Assembly: GCA_910589415.1 (NCBI GenBank)
Contig: OU342635.1
Span: 6,386,001 to 6,450,000 of the forward strand
Length of the DNA stretch: 64,000 bases
DNA from: Malachius bipustulatus
Lineage: Eukaryota; Arthropoda; Insecta; Coleoptera; Melyridae
Direction: 5' to 3'
Shown: positions 58,026-64,000 of the stretch, in pieces
Position numbering within the stretch: the stretch's first letter is position 1
How the letters are laid out: each line of letters begins with the position of its first letter
Position numbers and translations under genes: made by a program
The notes under the pieces: generated by a model
The model's input: only the letters and a program-made list of their open reading frames with translations
The model's database searches: none
Told to the model about the DNA's origin: nothing

Positions 58026-59215
58026 TCACTATTGTCTACTTAATCCCTTAATTTCATTATTTATTGCTCTGTTATCATGTACTAATCCCTTTGACTTATG
58101 CCGCCTACAAAAAACCCCTTTGATTACCTTGCATATCTATAATCCTTTACATGAGAAAAAAGGATTATTGTTGTATTGTTATAGTTACACAATAGCCCCG
58201 CTGCAACAGGTGTTCCAGTTGGCACTATTGTCTAATTAATCCCTTAATTTCATTATTTATTGCTCTGTAATCATGTACTAATCCCTATGACTTATGCCGC
58301 CTACAAAAAAACCCCCTTTGATTACCTTGCATATCTATAATCCTTTAACACACAGCATGAGAAAAAAGAATTATTGTTGTATTGTTATAGTTACACAATA
58401 GCCCCGCTGCAACAGGTGTTCCAGTTGGCCAACAGTGGGTCAAATTAAATATTCGATTCTCAATATAAAAATAAAGCCCTTTAACACACACAGGCAGCAT
58501 GAGAAAAGTAGGTAAAATCTTTCCATGTATCTATAATCCTTTAACACACAAGGCAGCGTGAGAAAAATAATTCAAAATCATTATTGTTGTATTGTATCAT
58601 GTACTAATCCCTTTGATCGGTCAGCGACAGTATTCCCCTCATTTACACGTTAAGCTGTATAAAAAATAGACCCCTTTGAAATCATGATCCCGCGTTAAAA
58701 ATTCTATACTTAAGCCGCCTACAAACTCTATGATTATCACCGTCTATTTATGTAGGTAAGCTGTAAAATATTATTTCTATAAATAATCCCTTAATGTTAC
58801 ACAATAGAGGTAGCCCCGCTGCAACAGGTGTTCCAGTTGGCCTACAGTGGACCAAATTAAATATTCGATTCTCAACATAGTGCATGAAATCTTTTAAAAC
58901 CCTTTGATTAAAAGTCATGCATATAATTACATGATCCCGCGGTATAATGTATCTAAAATCCCCTATGATCGGTCAGCGATATTATTCGCCTCATTATGTA
59001 AGCTGTATAAAAATAGAGCCATTTGAAATCATGATCCCGAGTTGAAAATTCTATACATATGCCGCCTACAAACCCCCTTAGATTACCTGACCATAACCGT
59101 CGTATTATGTAGGTCAAATCTAATCCCTGTTACACAATAGCGGATGCAACAGGTGTTCCCAGTTGACTAACAGTGGGTCAAATTAAATATTCGATTCTCA
59201 ACACACAAAGTGAAA
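58026..59215. repeat. Complex repeat array beside the virus-like genes
   Basis: The anchor GCAACAGGTGTTCCAGTT occurs at 58203, 58409, 58821 and 59146, the first two spaced exactly 206 bp. Units contain CCCTTTGA(C/T)TTATGCCGCCTAC, TTAGTTACACAATAG-like words and AAATTAAATATTCGATTCTC. A second-level repeat (GGTCAGCGA.A.TATTC to TTATGTAGG) occurs at about 58618 and 58970. The first two 200-bp units are almost identical; later ones are rearranged mosaics. No coding. Position and style suit the terminal repeat region of a large DNA element. Confidence 0.75.
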
Positions 59216-59394
59216 CTCGTTCTTCTTCATAATAATTATTTATTTACATGGCACAATTAATTAGTAAAAAAAAAATGCGTCGATGCAGATTAAGAGCAGT
59301 GCCTACCCAGTTTATATTGATTTTCTCAGAACTAATATTTTGAAGTACTTCCCTATCTGCACTTAGCCGTTCAATTAGTGTACCTACGTAATGT

Positions 59395-60100
59395 AAGGTA
59401 AAAATTATGTCGTCCTTAACGGTGTATTTTATCAAGGTTTTTGCAAAAAATCATAACAGCTGGGGTTAATCTTGGGGCAAATTTTTGCACGGTAAATTCA
59501 TAGTGATATCTTGAAACTACTGAAAAAAGATTCTCCAGTGGACTCTTTTCATTCAGAGTATACATGAAATCTTTTATAGACCAAAGTAGGCTGAGATACT
59601 TATAATAATTAGTGTACCTACGTGATGTAAGGTAAAAAATTATGTCGTCCTTAACGGTGTATTTTATCAAGGTTTTTGCAAAATTCTTAACAGTGGGGTT
59701 AATCTTAGGGCAAATTTTTTTGCACGGTAAATTCATAGTGATATCTTGAAACTACTGAAAAAAGATTCTCCAGCGGGGTCTTTCATTCCGAGTATACATG
59801 AAATCTTTTATAGAATTTTGGTAAAAGGGTGAAAAACTCGGAGTTATAACTCCACCTAGAACGAAATTTTACAATACTAGGCGTTGATATTGTACAGTTC
59901 AAAAAGTGTAGTAATTGTTTTATAAATTGCTGTTTCAAATGCGTAAATATTTCTAATTCATAACAGTCACGTTTAAGCCTGGAGCAAATTTTTCCACGGT
60001 AATTAAAATTCATAGTGATAAGGCCCCAGATATTATGTCATCCTCAATGGTGTATTTTATCATCTATACATGAATGAAATCTTTTTTATAGAATTTTAGG
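59395..60100 (+). repeat. Three degenerate partial copies of the adjacent 285-aa gene
   Basis: Segments at about 59395-59581, 59630-59815 and 59960-60100 each contain a version of TTAATC(T)TGGGGCAAATTTTT..CACGGT..AAATTCATAGTGAT. This corresponds to the coding stretch 60838-60890 of the gene that follows (CTTAATCCTGAAGCAAATTT then CACAGTAATAAGGCTCCAGA). The third copy is closest and retains GATAAGGCCCCAGAT. The first two share a long additional block (ATTATGTCGTCCTTAACGGT and beyond) and are tandem. All are frameshifted and non-functional. Confidence 0.65.
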
Positions 60101-60308
60101 GTGAAAAACAGTGCACAATATAATAACGTTTTCATTGCTATTGGGCATTATTATAAGTTTTCAACAACAATTATTTTGATATTCAACAAATAAAAAAGAT
60201 CATTAGAAAATAACAGAACATTTAAATTATTATTTATTCGGGTCCAAGCTCTGCTAGAAGCCCTATGATGAGCGGGGGTAATATCAGAGAAGGCGGGGCG
60301 ATGCTAGG

Positions 60309-60316
60309 TATATATT
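60309..60316 (+). promoter_or_regulatory. Probable TATA box
   Basis: TATATATT about 170 nt upstream of the spliced gene's ATG, in a locally GC-richer stretch (GGCGGGGCGATG just before it). Transcription would be expected to begin about 30 nt downstream. Confidence 0.4.
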
Positions 60317-60482
60317 CGGCGCATCTCCTCATCGTTTTAAATAGAACTAAGCTAGTATAGCTATAGATCTGTAATAAGTTGAACTAAGCTGTATTATTCA
60401 GAGATTCGTATAAACGTGATTGTGAGTTTAATAAGTTGCTATCCTCTTTTACTGCATTTTAAAGCCTACAGACTGCATCAAC

Positions 60483-61475
60483 ATGTACCGAAAAAACTTG
60501 CAGAATAGTGATAAATTAATGGTGAGTACTGTTTGTACATAAATAAATTATAAGGGTGAACTTTTATGAAGAGTTATCGTAGAAGTGTATATTATTGTAA
60601 TGCATACTATGTATCTTGACAAAATTAGCAGCATTAAAATATTTACTATGTTCCAGGCACTCAAACGACCTGCTGGTGAAACCGTTGGCGAGGGGGTGAA
60701 GGGGGCAAAATATGCCAAGCCAACCCCAGGCTCCACCGAATATGAAAATCCTATGCAGAAAATGAATGCCAAATGCCTGCTTTATGCAAACACAACTCCT
60801 CTGAACGACAGCGAGTGCAAACTAATCACCGTGGGACTTAATCCTGAAGCAAATTTTTCAACGGTGATTAAAATTCACAGTAATAAGGCTCCAGATGCTG
60901 GTGTTGTGCTGGACTCCACAGGATTCAATGAACTGATGCAGATGCTGCCGGACATCATCAATAATTGTGAAATGGAGTCCTTAGAAGCACGCCGTAGTTT
61001 TAATTTAACGAATTACGTTATAAAAACATGGCACAGCACCAGCATGGCGATAGAACCGAAGTTTCCGGTGAAATACGGATATAATGTATGCCTGGGAATT
61101 GCAAGTTTCAGAAGATTACAAACTTTGGAGAACTACATCAAAGGTGTAATCAGCAATATAGAAAAGGACGACATGCGCATTAATACAATGGGGAGGTTAA
61201 GAGCGGAAGCTGAAGAGGCGGCGATGACATCCATCGAGACAGGTGAAGCTGGAAACCTGAACTATGAAAGTTTAACAAGAATATGCACCAAACTGGGACC
61301 TAGATACATGGACCTTGCCGAAATCGCCGCCAAGTTCTCCAGAGTGCTGCTACCACTGGTACGTTATGCGGTGGAAAAACTACTAGAAAGAGAAGCAAAT
61401 AGAAGCCCCTTTGAACGGATACTAGATAGAGAAGAAGCAAATAGAAGTCCCTTTGAACACGCACAAAGAATGTAA
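60483..61475 (+). CDS. Virus-like element protein, spliced, 285 aa, function unknown
   Basis: An ATG at 60483 starts a 13-codon first exon that ends exactly at a donor (GTGAGT at 60522). The acceptor TTCCAG ends at 60656, and exon 2 runs in frame to 61475. The intron is 135 nt. The long open frame, near-perfect codon quality and flanking TATA and AATAAA (61547-61552) signals argue for a real gene. The N-terminus is basic with a KRPAGETVGEG stretch. The middle has mixed alpha/beta segments. The C-terminus repeats EANRSPFE twice, 13 codons apart. I do not recognise a catalytic motif. The neighbours (small Cys-rich protein, capsid-like gene) suggest a structural or replication-accessory role in the same element. 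Confidence 0.65.
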
Positions 61476-61764
61476 AAATTGTTTTTAATTATATAATAAT
61501 TATATAATAATATAAACGTATGTATTTATTAGCAATTAGATAATTGAATAAATATCTAAGTAAGTGACCTGTTTTTATTATATTTTAATAATAGTATGGG
61601 TGATCATACATGTTTTACAACGTTAGAAAATTCAATATCAATTTGTGACAAATACCACGCCCACTTAAGAGTTTCCAGTTTATCTAGATGAAACTCTAAT
61701 AAATAGTTATTATAATAATTGAAGACTTGAAATAAAAACTGGGCTAAGTGCCCAAAAATTAAGG

Positions 61765-61915
61765 TAAAAATTATGTCGTCCTTAATGGTGTATTTTATCA
61801 ATGTGTTTGCAAAATTCTTAACAGTGGGGTTAATCTTGGGGCAAATTTTTTTTTTTTTATTTTGCACGGTAATTAAAATTCATAGTGATATCTTGAAAGT
61901 ACTGAAAAAGATTGT
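61765..61915 (+). repeat. Fourth degenerate copy of the 285-aa gene segment
   Basis: Same arrangement as the copies at 59.4-60.1 kb: ATTATGTCGTCCTTAATGGT, then GGGGTTAATCTTGGGGCAAA, then CACGGTAATTAAAATTCATA. Here it lies downstream of the intact gene, so the gene is bracketed by decayed pieces of itself. Confidence 0.65.
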
Positions 61916-62196
61916 CCAGTGGCCTCTTTTTTAATAAAACAAAAAGTGGCGGGGATTAAAAAAATAATGATGCATTTAGGATGGTGGTTCAACCTTTTAA
62001 ATCACATACAACGTTCATAAGGTGTGTGTTGTACATCGATGCATGATCCTTGGGCTAGAATATAGGTATACATGCAAGTTTCAAGATACGCAGCCTAGGG
62101 TAACGAAAAGAATTACACCTGTAAGCGTTACGGGGTTAATTATCACTTCAAAAGTATAGAAATAGAACCAGCTGCAGCTCCAAAAAAGAGTGAGTG

Positions 62197-62427
62197 ATGG
62201 TCCCACGCAGACGAGACCTTCTGGGGTACGATCCTGAAGAATTGGAGCGTATTTGGGAGCAGCTACCGAAAAGACTCCAGAGGGATCCTGAACTCATACG
62301 ACAAAGACCGTGTCTAGAGCACCGAGCCTCACGATGTTCAGCATGTTTAGAAGAGGTAGAATGCTGTTTCAAATGCATCAATATAGGGTTTACGCTCGTG
62401 TCACTGATTATAGACTTGTTAAAGTGA
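62197..62427 (+). CDS. Small Cys-rich, membrane-anchored-type protein (76 aa)
   Basis: Starts at ATG 62197, which overlaps the TGA of a short upstream frame (62099-62197) as TGATG. The N-terminal half is charged (PRRRDLLGYDPEELERIW). A cysteine cluster follows (C.....H...C..C then CC..C), possibly metal-binding. The protein ends in a hydrophobic segment INIGFTLVSLIIDLL that could span a membrane. AATAAA at 62449-62454 follows. It lies between the spliced gene and the convergent capsid-like gene. Family unknown. Small membrane proteins are common in DNA-virus-like elements, but a role is inference. Confidence 0.5.
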   Translation: MVPRRRDLLGYDPEELERIWEQLPKRLQRDPELIRQRPCLEHRASRCSACLEEVECCFKCINIGFTLVSLIIDLLK

Positions 62428-62567
62428 TTGTAGTGTAATTAACGATGTAATAAATTTTCTGAAAAAAAATTACAGGTATATTATTCTTAGCGTTAGAAAG
62501 AAAACACATGATGTTTAAAAAATACTTTTTTATTTGATATTATTTTTTTAAGTACAATAATTATATT

Positions 62568-63785
62568 TCAAAGAATCTTTTGAAACAAACCACCAAGTGT
62601 GCGATGGTCATACACGCAATCGTTAATGATTACACAGTAAGCTTTCGTATTGGGTGGAAAGTTAGCACTGCTTTCAAATACTAGCTTGATATCGACTGTT
62701 GAGGCCTGAACCGCCTGGGCATGTTTCGAGCAGTCAAAGACAAATAAAGGTCTGTCTTTGAATGCAGCGTAATCGAGTATGGGCGTGGCTGTTGTCTTCC
62801 CACAGAACGATCTCTGGAAGGCCATGTACGCATCATATACATCTCCGTAGCGATTTTGTTCGAAATTAAGATGCATCGGTTCCGTAGGATACGTCTCAGA
62901 ATTCAGCTGTACACGCACACTGGTGAGGTTCGCATGCTCAAAATGTGTAATGTTGTTTTGAAGACTATTCCAGCGGTTGGTCTGCAGACCCACGATGATG
63001 TAACGAGGACGCTCAGTTACTGGAGATGTTTTCACGGACCACAAGTCCTTTGTGCTGTTGCTGAGAGTTGGAAGCTCGTACAATTCCCAGCGGCGGAAGG
63101 GTATGTAAACAGGTTTGTTTGCATTCAAGTGTCGTAACATGGAGAGACGTGTGACGTCATCGGGGACTATATGCATCATCTTGAGTCCCACATTGCTGAC
63201 GGTGATGGTCGCTGTTTTCGTACCTACAGTGCCGTCCGCTTGCCGACAGATATAGGCATTGTTATCGCTGACGGCTCTTGTAAAGCGGAAGGTATGTTTA
63301 CCACTCACCACTTTGCGATAGTCGTAAAAAACGCTAAACAGGTGGGTCAGAGGTATGCGAAAGCAGAACCGCCCGTCCTGGCCCAACAACGACCCAAAAT
63401 TATCACTCCATGAGGCCGGTTTTAACGCGTCAACTTCATCGCTGTTGTAGAGTAGCAAGGTACGCATGGCTGTGATCATACCAGGATCGCGAATCTTTTC
63501 CACCTCCTTGCCATTGAGTTCATAAGTGATGTCTGAGAACAAAAACAGGGCGGCATTTTCGGTCAAGCTGCATGTACCGGTCCCTTCGGCCCCAGCTACA
63601 AACTGGCCTTCAATCACCAGACACGACTCAGACGGTAACAGGCATATGTCTTGCTGGTTGATGATGATTTCACAAGTGTCATTGTAGCTAAATGAACGGG
63701 TCTGCGGTTGGTAGGTATGCACCTCGACTTTGATGATAGACTCGTCAAAACGTGGTCTGGTATAGATATCGAGGACTCCTGACAT
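62568..63785 (-). CDS. Major capsid-like protein (double-jelly-roll type), 405 aa
   Basis: An intact minus-strand gene. I place the start at ATG 63785-63783 (MSGVLDIYTRP). A longer reading would need a TTG. The size (about 400 aa), almost all-beta composition and a segment of the form N.aLFLFSDITYELNGKEVEKI about 85 residues in, followed by LLLYNSD, resemble the first jelly roll of the major capsid proteins of Maverick/Polinton-like elements and related double-jelly-roll viruses. The C-terminal half is also beta-rich. An AATAAA (minus-strand, 62534-62529) lies just after the stop. It is convergent with the plus-strand genes and has another minus-strand gene 110 bp upstream. Capsid identity is inferred from pattern, not from a database search. 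Confidence 0.55.
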   Translation of the reverse strand: MSGVLDIYTRPRFDESIIKVEVHTYQPQTRSFSYNDTCEIIINQQDICLLPSESCLVIEGQFVAGAEGTGTCSLTENAALFLFSDITYELNGKEVEKIRDPGMITAMRTLLLYNSDEVDALKPASWSDNFGSLLGQDGRFCFRIPLTHLFSVFYDYRKVVSGKHTFRFTRAVSDNNAYICRQADGTVGTKTATITVSNVGLKMMHIVPDDVTRLSMLRHLNANKPVYIPFRRWELYELPTLSNSTKDLWSVKTSPVTERPRYIIVGLQTNRWNSLQNNITHFEHANLTSVRVQLNSETYPTEPMHLNFEQNRYGDVYDAYMAFQRSFCGKTTATPILDYAAFKDRPLFVFDCSKHAQAVQASTVDIKLVFESSANFPPNTKAYCVIINDCVYDHRTLGGLFQKIL

Positions 63786-63895
63786 TATAACCAAGAGATC
63801 GTAGAAAGACTGTGTTAATAGCCGATAAAGAGCGGTGATGCGGTCTAGTTGAGCGGCGCGACGGTACTGATATCGACGGTGCCGGTCCGACCGTA

Positions 63896-64000
63896 TTAGT
63901 AGGTATAATGACTAACATCCTGACGAAGTTCTTTCCGCAGTTCCAGCCGGATAACAATCTTCTCTCCGCGAAAGTTTACAGGGTGTGAGTCCTGGTCTTT
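63896..64000 (-). CDS. C-terminal end of a further virus-like protein (partial)
   Basis: An open minus-strand frame enters from the right edge and stops at 63898-63896 (34 residues, ending SHYTY; contains HPVNFRGEKIVIRLELRKEL). It is in the same orientation as, and 110 bp upstream of, the capsid-like gene. Alternating hydrophobic and charged residues suggest beta strands, as in capsid proteins. Too short to identify. Confidence 0.4.
   Translation of the reverse strand, partial: KDQDSHPVNFRGEKIVIRLELRKELRQDVSHYTY

Noticed and set aside
60585..60648. Upstream in-frame Met as the start of the 285-aa gene
   Set aside because: The stretch 60585-60656 falls within the GT-AG intron; the spliced ATG at 60483 with exact phase is better supported, though an unspliced start at 60585 or 60648 cannot be excluded.
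1..64000. CRISPR array, bacterial operon or riboswitch
   Set aside because: The repeats seen are transposon or satellite type; splice sites, AATAAA signals and element families are eukaryotic.

Overview
This window looks like transposon-dense, AT-rich intergenic DNA from an insect or other arthropod nuclear genome. The reasons are a mix of I/R1-like, Jockey-like and CR1-like LINE fragments, BEL/Pao and Ty3/gypsy LTR elements, a tRNA-derived SINE, many short elements with CACCCTGTA-type ends, eukaryotic GT-AG splice signals and AATAAA signals. I recognise no conserved host gene. Species and order cannot be fixed from the sequence alone.

Left third (1-22 kb): a LINE RNase H fragment runs off the left edge. 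It is followed by a short inverted-repeat element (3.4-4.4 kb), hairpins, a possible BEL-type LTR end (6.5-6.9 kb), a 160-bp tandem repeat (9.0-9.4 kb), a SINE with a 12-bp target-site duplication (11.2 kb), three LINE reverse-transcriptase fragments (11.7-14.9 kb; one has an open 406-codon frame), nested hairpin MITEs (17.4-18.5 kb) and a decayed BEL/Pao polyprotein (19.7-21.5 kb).

Middle (22-39 kb): a three-level nest at 23.0-26.1 kb has a solo gypsy LTR inside a LINE inside the inverted repeats of a DNA element. Next come a degenerate palindromic array (27.5-28.1 kb), a remnant of gypsy integrase, an element with GC-rich termini (29.8-30.6 kb), a plus-strand LINE pseudogene (34.0-35.3 kb) and a roughly 315-bp satellite (37.4-38.8 kb).

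Centrepiece (38.8-47.3 kb): an apparently intact, recently inserted Ty3/gypsy retrotransposon (39439-46210, minus strand) sits inside an older TA-flanked inverted-repeat element that also holds a Crypton-type tyrosine-recombinase fragment. The retrotransposon has equal-length 922-bp LTRs, an ATTT target duplication, a tRNA-Lys-type primer site, a polypurine tract, Gag, a complete protease-RT-RNase H-integrase frame, a near-canonical -1 frameshift signal (GGGAAAC plus hairpin) joining Gag to Pol, and a third proline-rich frame overlapping the Pol stop codon as ATGA.

Right third (47-64 kb): a tRNA-like sequence, a LINE remnant, a second solo LTR (CACC duplication) and second copies of three dispersed repeat families seen on the left. 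From 58 kb to the right edge there is a distinct block: a complex repeat array, degenerate partial copies of one gene, that gene itself (spliced, 285 aa), a small Cys-rich membrane-type protein, and two convergent minus-strand genes. One of these looks like a double-jelly-roll major capsid protein. I read this block as the end of an endogenous DNA virus or Maverick/Polinton-like element, cut by the window edge. It is the best candidate for an under-described system here.
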